NCBI GenBank assembly: GCA_022836615.1
Contig: MU405320.1
Span: forward strand, 62,001-126,000
Reading direction: 5' to 3'
Source: Annulohypoxylon bovei var. microspora
Taxonomy: Eukaryota > Ascomycota > Sordariomycetes > Xylariales > Hypoxylaceae
DNA: 64,000 nucleotides
Position 1 is the stretch's first letter, and each line of letters begins with the position of its first letter. Under the pieces are notes generated by a model, which saw only the letters and a program-made list of their open reading frames with translations, ran no database searches and was not told the DNA's origin. Shown in pieces: positions 35,261-45,793 of the stretch. A program made the position numbers and the translations under genes.

Positions 35261-37094
35261 ATGGCGGACGAAAGATCACAACAAGCCGCAGCGGCTAGTG
35301 CCGCCGACGTGATAACACCGGTCGAAAACACTAACCGAACTCATGCTGTCAACTCACGAGCAGATAAAGCTGCTCAGTTTATCGCCGAGCATGGCGAGGT
35401 CACCTTCACCTACGAAGAGGAACGTAAAGTCATCCGGCGCATCGATATACGGATTCTCCCCTTGATTCTCGGCGCCTACTTCTTCCAGCAACTAGACAAG
35501 TCCTCGCTCTCGTATGTTTCGATCTTCGGCATCATGGATGACGCCCATCTTAAGTCTATAGAGTACTCGTGGCTTGGATCCATCCTGTACATCGCGCAGC
35601 TCATCTTTCAACCGCTCGCCGCTTTCCTTCTAGTAAAGCTTCCCACTGGTAAAGTGATTGGGACGGCTGTCATTGGTTGGGTACGTAATTTCAGGTCTCA
35701 CTTTGGGGATTGTTGACTTATGAAAGGGGTCCGCCCCTAATAACCCCTTTCGAAGTGCACGTCGAGGAATCAAGACTAATATGTCTCCGCAGGGTTCCTG
35801 CGCGGCAATCATGGCATCATGTACCAACTTCAAATCCCTTCTCGCCCTGCGCTTTCTCTTAGGCTCGTTCGAAGCTATGATCGCCCCATCATTGCTAGCC
35901 GTGACGCAGATGTGGTGGCGACGCTCCGAGCAGACCCTACGGGCTTCGTACTGGAACGCCATGAACGGCGCGACCTTCATCGTCGGCAGTTTAGTGACGT
36001 ACGGTCTCGGCCACGTCGTAAGCACCAAGATCTACCGGTACCAGACTATCTTCATCTTCTGCGGCGGCTGTACCGTTATTTTCGGCATTGCCTTCTTGGT
36101 GTTTATGCCGGACTCGCCTATGGAGGCCAAGTACCTGAAAGAGCGCGAACGAATTATCGCAGTAGAGCGTCTTCGTGCGAATCAGATGGGCGTTGCGAGT
36201 CGCCAGTGGAGGTGGGACCATGTTAGGGAGACCTTTACAGACTTCAAGACGGTGTTGTGGTTTATCCTCATCGTCGCGATATCGATTGCCAGCGGCGGTA
36301 TTAGCACATTCGGTAACCTCATCCTGAAAGACTTCGGATATACCAATTTCAATGCCATTCTCTTCAGCATGCCAACGGGTGCCATTCAGATCGTCATGAT
36401 TATCGGTTCGGCTTGGGTTGCTACTAGGATAGGGCGGAAAGGCATCGTAATCACGGGGCTCGCTTGCTTCCCTACCGTTGGAACCATCCTCATGTTGACG
36501 GTTCCTCGCGGCAACGAGAAAAATAAGGGTGCTCTCTTGTTGGGCTACTACTTAGTCCAGTGCTTAGGCGCGATTACTCCCATGGTCTACGCGTGGTCTG
36601 CTCAGAATACGGGAGGTGACACTAAGAAAAAGACGAGCTCAGCTATGATGTTCATGGGAATGTGCACAGGAAACATCATTGGTCCCCTCCTATATAACAC
36701 GAAAGACGCACCGCTCTACCGTCCTGGGCTCATCGCAAACTTGGTCATGTTTGTAACTGTTGGTGTACTTGGACTGTAAGCCATCACTGCTCATCCTGCT
36801 TTTACTTCCCGCCCCCTTTATACCCCTTTTCAATTATGCGACGTACTAACAATCGAGCTTAGACTCATCCCCATGTACCTTATGGTCCTAAATAGGTGGC
36901 ACTCTAAGAAGCGCGAGGAACTCGGGAAACAGGCGAATGTGATCGATGAGTCTATGATAAGACGGAAGGATATGCAGGATAGCAAAGCAGTCGAAATCGA
37001 GCAAAACGAACAAGCGGCGACGAACATTGAGGACGATAATGGTTTGAACGATCTTCCGGATCTGAAGAACGAGGATTTTATCTACGTATACTAG
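35261..37094 (+). CDS. MFS transporter, Dal5/allantoate permease family
   Basis: Anion:cation symporter type major facilitator of the plasma membrane. Family members import allantoate, nicotinate, biotin or similar organic anions; the substrate here is unknown. Exons 35261-35680, 35793-36775 and 36863-37094 (TAG), 544 residues. Donors are GTACGT and GTAAGC; acceptors CCGCAG and GCTTAG. The family start is RRIDIRILPLILGAYFFQQLDKSSLSY, followed by GSILYIAQLIFQPLAAFLL, GSFEAMIAPSLL, WWRRSEQTLRASYWNAMNG, FMPDSPMEAKYL and a second half with about six more hydrophobic helices. About 12 membrane segments in total; both ends are charged and cytoplasmic. The C-terminal tail is rich in Asn, Asp and Glu. 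I took the ATG at 35261; the frame is open upstream without an ATG. Confidence 0.9.
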
Positions 37095-37544
37095 TAGCAT
37101 CGTGTAAATTCTTTACTACATGCCTCGCTGATAATTGATATTTTGAAACTTTTCGTAAAAGAACTTATGAGATCCATTGTCGGTGTTGTTTTTGACGATG
37201 GACAGTGGACCCCGGGCCAAGTGAAGAAGGTCATTTTACAAGGCATTTAGGGCATTTAGTGGCTTAAACTGTACTAACAGTATTAATGGGCCCTTGTAAA
37301 AATAAAGAATAGTGCTATCATGCGCTATGATTCTAGCGCATTCTTCTTCCTTATTAGTCAGATTTGTGGCTCTGTGGTTCGTGCGAGTTGTGTAACTCGT
37401 GTGGGGCTGTGCATGTGTGGCTTGTGTCATCAGGTTGGGTTGTACGACAGGAACAAAGTTTGTGACCTATTGCCTTCGCTTTCATTAATTATTATTAACA
37501 CACTCACTCACCTTTTACTACCTAGTCACCGAATCCCCTTCGAA
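37095..37544. other. Intergenic region
   Basis: Spacer between the permease and the duplicated-module gene. An in-frame ATG at 37320 would add 75 residues rich in Cys and hydrophobics, which look like translated leader rather than protein. Confidence 0.4.
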
Positions 37545-38510
37545 ATGCCATCCACAAAAAATCCATACCCAAGCCCAGAAACTTGGGAAACCATAGTTCG
37601 CTGGGTAGAAGAAGAGCGGAAAAAAGCCCCCCAAGAAGAAGACGAGGAAGATGAAGAAGATGACGAAGATGAAGAAGATGAAGAAGACGAAGAAGACGAA
37701 GAAGAAGGCCCACTGCCATCCATCTCCGGCAATCCTGATGGAATTGATCAAGGGACATTAGGATCCCAGAACGACCGTAACAACGGGATTTGGCCAAGGC
37801 AGTTTCTGCTACAACGTTTCCCTGGAGAGATTTTAAAAGCTGAAGCAATTGTCCCATATATGAGAGATATTATCTGTGAGCTCCGAAGCACGCCTGATGC
37901 GCCCTATGTTGAGGATTGGCCAAACGTCCGGCATTTATCAAGAAGGAGGGGGGATATCGAAGCTCAGGCCCAGGAAGACAAAGAAGATGAAGAAGTCCCA
38001 CTGCCATCCACCTCCGGCAATCCGAATGGAACCGATCTAGAAACACGAGAGTTCCAGAAACCGCTCGATGTTTCCGACCGTCGCAGCGGGCTTTGGCCAA
38101 GTCATTTTGAGATGCAGGGTTTGCCTGGAGAGATAATAAAAGTTGAAGCAATAGTCCCATATATGCGAGATATCATCTATGAGATTCGAAACACGCCTCC
38201 TATGGAGAGTTGGCCAAACGTCCGGCATTTGTCAAGAAGGCGGGAGGATATAGAGGCTGAGGCCCAGGAAGTGTACGGAGGCAATACCGCACTCTCGCTG
38301 CCGTTATCGAATTTTCATCTAGCGCCACCTATCACTCCATCAAACACACGTACCCGCGTACGTATCCCATCCCTTCGCCATCGACGTAAACATCGGGCAC
38401 GAATTCCTCTTCGATTGAGACCCTTGCGGAAAACCCGCACCACGACGAGCCGGGCCACGAAACACACCCACCAATCGAGAAGACATAAAGATAAGAATTC
38501 GGATCATTAG
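37545..38510 (+). CDS. Unknown protein with duplicated 101-residue module
   Basis: Not recognised. Single exon from the ATG at 37545, 321 residues, TAG at 38508. A short N-terminus (SPETWETIVRWVEEERKK) is followed by about 27 Glu/Asp residues. Then come two copies of a module, each with LPSxSGNPxGxD, a Gly-(I/L)-Trp-Pro motif, LPGEIxKxEAIVPYMRDII and WPNVRHLSRRRxDIEA. The copies are offset by 303 bases and retain clear DNA identity, so the duplication is fairly recent. The tail is Arg/His-rich and low complexity; it could be out of frame if a 3' intron exists (a GTGTAC donor lies near 38273). No signal peptide or membrane segment. The expected location is nuclear or cytosolic, by composition only. 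Confidence 0.55.
   Translation: MPSTKNPYPSPETWETIVRWVEEERKKAPQEEDEEDEEDDEDEEDEEDEEDEEEGPLPSISGNPDGIDQGTLGSQNDRNNGIWPRQFLLQRFPGEILKAEAIVPYMRDIICELRSTPDAPYVEDWPNVRHLSRRRGDIEAQAQEDKEDEEVPLPSTSGNPNGTDLETREFQKPLDVSDRRSGLWPSHFEMQGLPGEIIKVEAIVPYMRDIIYEIRNTPPMESWPNVRHLSRRREDIEAEAQEVYGGNTALSLPLSNFHLAPPITPSNTRTRVRIPSLRHRRKHRARIPLRLRPLRKTRTTTSRATKHTHQSRRHKDKNSDH
37636..37706. repeat. GAA/GAT/GAC acidic-codon repeat
   Basis: Imperfect trinucleotide tract coding for Glu and Asp inside the gene that starts at 37545. Confidence 0.8.
37851..38260. repeat. Direct repeat, period 303 bp, inside a CDS
   Basis: The segment around GTCCCATATATGAGAGATAT (37851) recurs at 38154 with a few changes, and the match extends through GGCCAAACGTCCGGCATTT in both copies. 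It encodes the duplicated protein module. Confidence 0.85.
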
Positions 38511-39582
38511 GAACTTGATCGAAGTGGTAGGCCCTGTCGTCTAGGGCTTGCCGCCAACAAGTAATACGCTGGCAGTTTGGAAGCTGGAGCTTCGCATATT
38601 ATGGAACCGTTAGAGAGATCAAGCTGTTTAGGCAATGTTAACGAGGCTGAGTTAAAGGCGAGGTTACTTTCTTATTATCTCAAGTGGATTGGATTAGAGC
38701 TTGCTTATGGATTATGGAACACAACTCTCTGCTTTAGGTAGCTAGCCAATCAGATGGTCTTATTTGGCTTAGTCAGTTTTTCATACATGTATTAACCAAT
38801 TAAGTTACGAGTCTAGACAGTGTTAAATCAGCGCGTATATGTAAGTATACGCACTGTATGAAGCTGATGTAAGCTGTTGTGTCAAAATAAACTCGCAATT
38901 TAATTGGTTGAAATCACTCACTATAACTATAAGGAGTAATGCGCTATGGTCCATTGTAATTATAGCTTATAATAGGGCTGCGTTTGTTAATTGATTAGCG
39001 GTTTAGCGGTTTCCTACACCTAGACAGGGGTACGATGGCACATAGGAGTGACCCCTTTTCCACCCATCGCAAACCCCGATTGAGTAGCCATATTGGCGCA
39101 TATCCACGAACACTTTCTTTGTCTATTCCTAGGTCACTATAAACGGTTCAAGATTTCATAACAAAGTGATAGTTCTACTAAGGTACTTTGAGTCTTTTTG
39201 AGGGCGAATATTAACATGCTTTGACTCTTGACAATCCATTGTGCTGATCACAAGGCCTTCTTTGCTGAGTTGAGTCCTAACACCATCAATAAAGATGACG
39301 ATGCCGAATAAAAAGAAACAGCCTCCTAGTCACACTCGCATGAAGGTGATTGTGATTCATTTGGCCTTCCCGAACAACATTCTTTACGTTGCGCAAACGC
39401 AGCGGGACCGCGTGGCAGGCACCACAGCTTATACAAACGTTTCGATTCTTGACCAGATATTAATTAGTCAAAGTTTAGTCTACTCGCAGGGATTTTCACT
39501 ATAACAGATACACTAACTGATCGCATCATACCTCAAGCACCGAAACACATAGACGGCAAACAACCTTATACACACAACAGCC
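38511..39582. other. Intergenic region
   Basis: About 1.07 kb, AT-rich. A 69-codon ORF at 39295-39504 has an ATG but no recognisable feature. Nothing else is supported. Confidence 0.5.
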
Positions 39583-40173
39583 ATGTGCAAGTACTGGGAA
39601 ATATGCACCTACAACTGCGAGCACGAAGAAATCGCGTCCGCCGCCACGCCAGGCTCCTTCTGCCTCTTCGACAAGGACCCGGAGATCTGCGAGCAGGAGC
39701 TCGGGCGGTTCCGGATCCTCGAGATCCACGTCAACAACTGGTGTCCGCGGTGCGAGCGCGTGGCGGCCGAGATGCGATCGCGCGCCAAGGGGCGCGACTT
39801 CAAGACGCCGTCCGCGACGCCGGCGGAGCTGGAGCAGCAGACGGCAAACCGCAGCAAGCTGAGTAAGATGCAGTTCGCGCTGCAGCGGCGGGTCAACGAC
39901 AAGCGCAAGAACAGGCTGAGCGCGGTGGCCAACAAGAACCTGCTGGCCCAGATGCAGCGGCCAGACTCGTACGCCGCGCCCGTGCTCGCGTGGATCGTGC
40001 AGTACCTGGCGTCGCTACCGCCATGGCTCAATCGCCGCCGGCTGATGGCTTTGCTGGAGCCTTGGTTTGCGCCGTTGCTGGACGAGGAGCAGCAGATATG
40101 TTTGCAGCCCGCGCTAAAGAAGATGGGGTGTGAGTATCTCTTTGATAATGTTATGGTCTGGACCAGTAGCTAG
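39583..40173 (+). CDS. Cys-rich fungal protein of unknown function
   Basis: Single exon, ATG 39583, TAG 40171, 196 residues. The N-terminus has Cys at 2, 8, 12, 27 and 36 and a CPRC knuckle near residue 55, an arrangement that could bind zinc. The middle is basic and helical (QFALQRRVNDKRKNRL), and the C-terminal part is a helical block with PWLNRRRLMALLEPWFAPLL and a final Cys-Glu-Tyr. No signal peptide or membrane helix. Strongly GC-rich against its AT-rich flanks. I recognise the general style of ascomycete-specific proteins beginning MCKYW but no named family. Confidence 0.7.
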   Translation: MCKYWEICTYNCEHEEIASAATPGSFCLFDKDPEICEQELGRFRILEIHVNNWCPRCERVAAEMRSRAKGRDFKTPSATPAELEQQTANRSKLSKMQFALQRRVNDKRKNRLSAVANKNLLAQMQRPDSYAAPVLAWIVQYLASLPPWLNRRRLMALLEPWFAPLLDEEQQICLQPALKKMGCEYLFDNVMVWTSS

Positions 40174-40621
40174 TAAGTTAAGCACTTATGACGCAATATT
40201 GGAGTATATAGTATGTAGGTATAGGTATAGTTATATGGTATAAAGGTATAAGGTGAAAGAGGTAGGTTTGCTAGGACTGGGAGTTGTAGGATCTAAAAAT
40301 GGCGTCATTTCATGTTTGGTGAGCCAGCCCATAAAATGGATTATCCTACGTAATTGTTTACTTCATTAAATGTTTAAATAAAAGTCGAAACTTAGGTAAG
40401 AGATAATATAAGCATGATAACTATAAGGAATTGAAGATTGAAAAGTAAGTACTGTTATCTGGCTCAGGGGTGTTGCGTACATAAAATATCGGCATTAGCC
40501 AGCTTGGGAGTTTTCGGTGGATAGATAAAAAGGACGTACCGGTATCACACTAAAACTTCATATATATATTCTCACGGCGTAACATGTTCAACATATACAA
40601 GCGACGCTATAGCAATTAGAT
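40174..40621. other. Convergent 3' region
   Basis: AT-rich spacer with scattered GTATAGGTATAG motifs (40208-40235). No gene. Confidence 0.5.
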
Positions 40622-42512
40622 TTAGAGCAATAGTCGTTCGAGTTCCCGTAGCTGCCGTCGTACGTCGCCGTTGGTGCTGACATAGTCGCCGAAGCCGTTG
40701 CCCGTGCACGTCACGCCGGCTGGATATATCCTATCTGTCCATACGGTCTGGGGCATGACGGGGGCCACTCGCGCTTACTTGAGCTGCGGGTTGAGGCAGT
40801 CGTCGGTCAGGTATGTGTCCCACTCTTGCAGTCGGTCGAAGTTCAGGTCGAAGCGCTGATCGACGGTCCGATGAACGTCACAATTACCCCTAAATCGGCG
40901 GTATACCGTAGCCAGGGTAGCATCGGGGCTGGAGGTGTTGAGCGCAAGATTCCTAGGGAAAGAAAACCGCCCTATGTTACCAAGTCGGCGAAATGACATA
41001 GTCTCTCCAGTGCGCCGTATCAGCCTGCCTGAAGGTATCCATGGTGCCCTCTACTCTCTGTGACCCAACAGACCAGATGCCTTTGTCAACCAGCTTGCGC
41101 CAATGGTTAAACAAACGTTCCAACCGTTGAGGGCGGTAGTAGTCGCCGCCGAAAGGCTTGTACCCATGTTGAAACAACTCAGCCACCGTCCCCGCCCCAA
41201 CAAATGACCCGTCGCTCTTCCGCGCGCCCGCACTCGCGTCCCCGACGTCGCCCTCCAAGCCATATGGCAGCAACAGCCGAAACCCCTCCTCGGCGTTGTC
41301 GAAAGCGTTCCTCTCAACTGACTCGCTGTAGATGCCGGCGGGGACCCGAGACGGCACGAGCGAGTTGGCAGACGTCGCGCGAAAGTTGTTGCAGAATGGG
41401 CTTGACGATCTCGTCAAGTCGGCTTCAAGCTCACCTCGTTCGGCGGGGAAGAGACATACTGGCGGTACGGCCTGCGGGTCACGCGGCAGCCTGGTGAAGG
41501 GCTGCGACGCTGCGAACTCACGCGCGTCTGCGGTCGGGAGGAGGAGACCCGGAGCGATATAGCGGAACAGGGGGCGGCGGGCACGGGTCAGAAAGGCGCG
41601 TGAAAAGCAAGGTTCGAGTACCGACGCTGTGTCCAGGGCGGAGGGCGTGAGTAGGGGAACAGGTTCAACCGCATTGGTGGTAGCACTAGTTGGTAGCAGC
41701 GGCAAGACGCGCGCCTCGATAGCAGCGGCAAGACGCGCGCCTCGATAGCAGCGGCAAGACGCGCGCCTCGATAGCAGCGGCAAGACGCGCGCCTCGATAG
41801 CGTCGCAGAGCCGATCCCACGCACGGACGCAAGCAGCAACCTGAGCCTCGCTGTAGGGCCGCCATTCCCAGGGTCCGATCTTTTCGCTGGCAAATAGGGC
41901 CGGCGCGTCCTTAGGCGAGGCTGTGATCTTGCCGAGACGAATGAGGTCGATCCAGTTGGAGAGAACAGTCTCGAGGGGATGCCAAAGCGATGGGTGCGCA
42001 TCGACGGGTAGCGCGTAGTCATAATCGTCCATGCGCATGAAGACGGCGGCGCGATGGTAGCCTTGGTGGTAGAATAGACCGCCGCCAGATTCTCCGCCCT
42101 GGCCAATATTGGGGAAGTACAGGCACACTAGGCTGTCTGCCGGCTCGTCGAACAAGTCGGTTACCTGGTCGGCGAAGAGGTCGTCCGGGTCGGAGAGTCC
42201 GTTGGCCCAGAGGAAGAAGGGTGCGGGCACGGGACCATCGGCAGGGGGTAGTATAGCGGCGGCGAAGAAGGCCGCCATCGAGGAGTGGAGCCGTGGGCGG
42301 AGAGCCTCAGCTGCAGCACCGTGGGTGGTGAAAAAAGTGCTGTTGCTATACAGACTAGCTGGTGCACGGCCTTCAGAAACCCAGGCGTATTGCACGAGGT
42401 AGTTGTGGAGAGCTGCGCATCGTGCGTAATCCATCCCTAGCAAGTCGGCGCGAGCAGGGTTTTCCGTTGTAACCAGTAGGTCGTTCATGTTAGGAAGTTG
42501 TGAAACATCCAT
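40622..42512 (-). CDS. Unknown protein, CDS carries a 26-bp minisatellite
   Basis: Not recognised. Three-exon model: 42512-40981, 40952-40779 and 40730-40622 (TAA), 604 residues. The first intron would be only 28 nt (GTAACA ... TTTTCTTTCCCTAG) and the second 48 nt (GTAAGC ... ATAG). Both keep the frame and add plausible coding tails (RLQEWDTYLTDDCLNPQLK; VRRQLRELERLLL). The first exon alone encodes 510 residues. Landmarks: DYARCAALHNYLVQYAW near residue 30, FFLWANGLSDPDDLF, FPNIGQGGESGGG, GYHRAAVFMRMDDYDYALPVD and PWEWRPYSEAQVAACV. Four 26-bp repeats then encode EARVLPLL in shifting frames. No signal peptide. The terminal exons are inferred and need transcript evidence. Confidence 0.6.
41695..41798. 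repeat. 26-bp minisatellite, four copies
   Basis: Four head-to-tail identical copies of a 26-base unit starting AGCAGCGGCAAGACGCGCGC and ending CTCGAT, with a partial copy beginning at 41799. It lies within the CDS above. The unit is not a multiple of three, but three extra copies add 78 bases and so preserve the frame. Confidence 0.95.
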
Positions 42513-43114
42513 GATTCATCTAGGCCAGTGCGATTACCCAAGTGCCTAAGTTTTGGAGATGTCCCGGGTCCTCGACCGAGGCAGCGAGGGCAGGCGGCTC
42601 CGTTGAAAAGAACATGATCGTCCAGGTCCATCATAGTGTAAAGGCGGAGGTGGAAAGGCGTATGCGTATGTACCCACGCCCCACCGCCATGATGAGTCAG
42701 CAACTCCTCCACCCAGGGTTAGGGTTATCGTGCCCCATGCTCCATATCAGAAAAGGGGGACACATTGATATGCATGTTAACTATGAAAACCAACCAGATA
42801 CAATGTGGTATGAACAATATCCGGAAACATCTCACATAAAGGACAAAGAACAATTGCAGAGATCCTTCTTGGACGTCTGGGCCTCCCAAACGACCAAATT
42901 CCGCATGCAGACAGAAGCCCTGATGCCATAGTACCCCCAGACAAAGGAAATGAAAATTTAAGTGGGATGTTAAGCAACCCATATATCATGCTTTAGATTG
43001 CTAAACGAAGAACAAGTCGAAATTAACTAACATTCTTCACTTTCGTCTCAACTTGAATTGAATTTTCTAGCTATACCAGTTACTTAATTCAGGTAGTCAC
43101 ACGAGATCCTAAAT
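42513..43114. other. Divergent intergenic region
   Basis: Promoter region for the genes on either side. A 129-codon plus-strand ORF (42542-42931) lacks an ATG at its start and has no family features, so I do not call it. Confidence 0.4.
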
Positions 43115-45036
43115 ATGCCTCCAAAAAGGAGAAGAGGAAAAGTGGCTGCCCCCGCTGTTTTACAGATGGACCTACCTCGTACAAGTGTCCTTGGTATTGA
43201 TGGAATACGACCTGGCAAAATATCGTATCCACGGCGTTGGATCAACAAAATCTCAAATAAGACCGGCAACGTAGTATTGGGTAACAACTGGAGACAAAAT
43301 CCAGAAATAATTACAGCGTATGATGCGCTCCAGGTACTTCGTAAGTTGACCCATTTTCCTGTATATTTTTCATATCTATATCAGATTAGATGGTCTGAGG
43401 GGTATCCAAGATATACTTGCTAACACGGAGTCTTGTAGAGGCTACTAGGACCCAATGGTTAACCGCTCATTCCATAAGAGTTCCGACACTCCAACTCACC
43501 GAATACTTGCCTAGCGTCGTGTTTGACGATTTCACCCTCTTATGGACGGGTGCCTCAGGTATTTTCACCTTTACAGACAATGAGTGGTTGGCTTGGCTGG
43601 CCAATGATTTCGATCAGGCTAAACCTAAACGCAACCCCGAGAGAGCTCCAGAGAATCTTAGGCCCATTTTCGAGAAACCGTATGTTTTCTGGACGGTAGA
43701 TGCCGGAGATGGAGACCCACATAATTGGGTGACTATTATGATGCACCTCGAACGTAGGTGGGTGCCAAACCCTGACTGGCAACAAGGTGATCCGGAAGTT
43801 GATCGCGAGATTGAAGACCCGCTCTACGATGTCGTCGAGTCTTTTGCTATCTGCGATCCAGACCCGGATGCGGGATCTGCAAGGAAAACAAAGGTTTATG
43901 AAAGATTACTAGATATCCTTGACGAATGCGGCTTCATACCAGCCGATAATTACGCGGCACCGACGGAGCTATGGATCCCTCCGGCAAATGCGGTGCAGCA
44001 TAATGGCGATACGGCCCCATATGACCTTTTTAGCTCAGGCCTGCGCAGTTTCAGCCTGATCAAACAGATGCTTGACCGCCTGACCGAAATCTATAGCACC
44101 ACTCCTCAAGAACATGACGCAGCAGAGTTCTGGAAACCTACTAGCGGTTGGTTTAACCCGGACCAAGTGCGATGCGAGATGATCGGGTTAACGGCCCAAA
44201 GGATCAATAGCCTCATGGAGTACAAGACTCGCGTGGCTATAGAGCCTATCGCGGAGATGAAATACGGGGACGCGGCAATAGCTCTTGAGGATTTAACACC
44301 CGACAGTTATCATAACACGGTGGAATTGTTTGTGCCTGATAGCTTGGACGTAAACGGATATCCCATAATGTGGTCGAATCCGTTAGCTACAGATGAGAGT
44401 TCAGGTGATGATGAAGAAGTAGACTACGATGATGCCTTTGGTCCACCTGGCAGTGGAGATGTCGGTGATGGCGATGGAGGAGGAGGAGGTGGTGGAGGAG
44501 ATGGAGGAGGAGGAGGAGACGGCGGCGGCAGCGGCAGCGGTGGCGTTAGTGGAGGTAGCGGAGATGGAAGCGGTGGAGATGGAAGTGGTGGAGGTGGAAG
44601 CGGTGGTAGTGTAAGTGGCGGAGGTAGTGGAAGTGGAAGTGGCAGTGGTGGTGGTAGTGGTAGTGGAAGTGGCAGTGGTGGTGGTGGTGGTAGTGGTAGT
44701 GGTAGTGGTAGTGGTAGTGGTAGTGGTAGTGGTAGTGGTAGTGGTGGTAGTGGAAGTAGTAGTGGAAGTAGAAGTGAAGGATCTTTTAGAAAAGCACTTA
44801 GAGATAAAGGAGTTAATGTAGACGCGACTGGAGGAGTAACAGGTGCGGCTCGAAGTGGTAAGGGTGTAGGCAAAGGTCCGGGAGCAAAAGGAAAAGGCAA
44901 GGGAGCAAAAGGAAAAGGGGTAGAATCAGCTGATTCTGCATCGTTGTCAGATGAGTCAGTAGGAAACAAAAAGAAACGCAATGAAGCAGAAGGTTCTGTC
45001 AAAGGGGGAGGGGGGAAGAGGCGTAAGAAGGACTAA
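43115..45036 (+). CDS. Ulp1-like fold protein with Gly/Ser tract
   Basis: Exons 43115-43340 and 43439-45036 (TAA), 607 residues. The donor is GTAAGT and the acceptor TTGTAG lies after GCTAAC; the frame joins DALQVL-QATRTQW. Residues about 85-290 look like a Ulp1/C48 cysteine-protease fold: WLTAHSIR...LPSVVFDDF, a His-Asn-Trp motif (His170) in DPHNWVTIMMHL, an Asp in FAICDPDPD (about 215), and VQHNGD followed by FSSGLRSFSLIKQML. In the family the last segment carries the catalytic Cys before Gly; here that place is Ser275. So if the fold call is right, the enzyme may be inactive or changed. Residues about 330-460 are a Gly/Ser tract, and the C-terminus is Lys-rich (KGKGKGAKGKG, KKKRNE, KRRKKD), which suits nuclear location. 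The fold call is tentative. Confidence 0.5.
44455..44775. repeat. Gly/Ser-coding GGNAGN repeat tract
   Basis: About 320 bases of GGA/GGT/AGT/AGC codons, becoming an almost perfect GGTAGT hexamer run at 44685-44750. It encodes the Gly-Ser linker of the gene above. The reverse strand shows an open Pro/Leu frame only because of this composition. Confidence 0.9.
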
Positions 45037-45793
45037 AAGAGAATAAGAAAAGGCAGTCAACTTTCAAGCTTATCCCCCTATAATTATATAAACTAGTAGT
45101 TTATCTATAGCTGGCGTAGATATTTATATATTAAGTGTATAATAACTATTCTTTACCCTTAGCCACGTAGGTATTTTTCAATTACCTACATTATTTACCT
45201 GGGTAAGGGGTACATATTCCTCTATTGAAATTTGCAACTTAGGGTTTGAAGTTTCCATCGGTTACGAAATCGGGGTTGAGTTATTAAAAGTTTATATGTA
45301 GGTATGCAGTTAATATGAGCTATATTCTAAGGTTATACTAGGCAAAGTATGCGGGAAGTGGTCTTCGGAATACCCTTCGGTCTCCACCTTCTGCAGGTAG
45401 CTATTCGTGTATACGTTTGTGCCTTCTCGGGAGCAGTGTCATCCCAATGATGACATGATTTATGAACACTTGAGACACAAATAGAGGAGCCACCTACCTA
45501 TCTAGGTAGATAGTGGTTTCTGCATCTTACCTAAATTCGCTCATAACATACTAAAATCGGAAATAGCTTTCTGTAACTACTACCTTATAACTAAATCATG
45601 TTCTCTCTAAGTATGTATTTACTTTTCACCTGGTCCACTTGTATCGCCTATATTTACGAACGACTTTCATCCACTCCTCGAAATCGATTCCGAATCCACT
45701 CCTTGAAGACTTCAAATTGCAAATTTCTCAACAATTCGACCCCGACGCTCGTGATTAAATTTCAAATCAAGTGCCCTACCTAAAGTATTCGTC
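45037..45793. other. Intergenic region
   Basis: AT-rich. A near-palindrome CTATCTA-GG-TAGATAG lies at 45498-45513. The ORF at 45598-45783 has no supportable feature. The right end is the promoter of the secreted-protein gene. Confidence 0.5.

Noticed and set aside
37320..37544. 75-residue N-terminal extension of the duplicated-module protein
   Set aside because: In frame, but Cys-rich and unlike the rest; the ATG at 37545 gives a cleaner start.
39295..39504. 69-codon ORF
   Set aside because: Has an ATG but no domain, signal or context that supports a gene.
42542..42931. 129-codon plus-strand ORF in a divergent promoter
   Set aside because: No ATG at its start, no family features, and it lies in the likely promoter of the gene starting at 42512.
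44424..45002. 192-codon Pro/Leu-rich minus-strand ORF
   Set aside because: Complement of the Gly/Ser-coding repeat.
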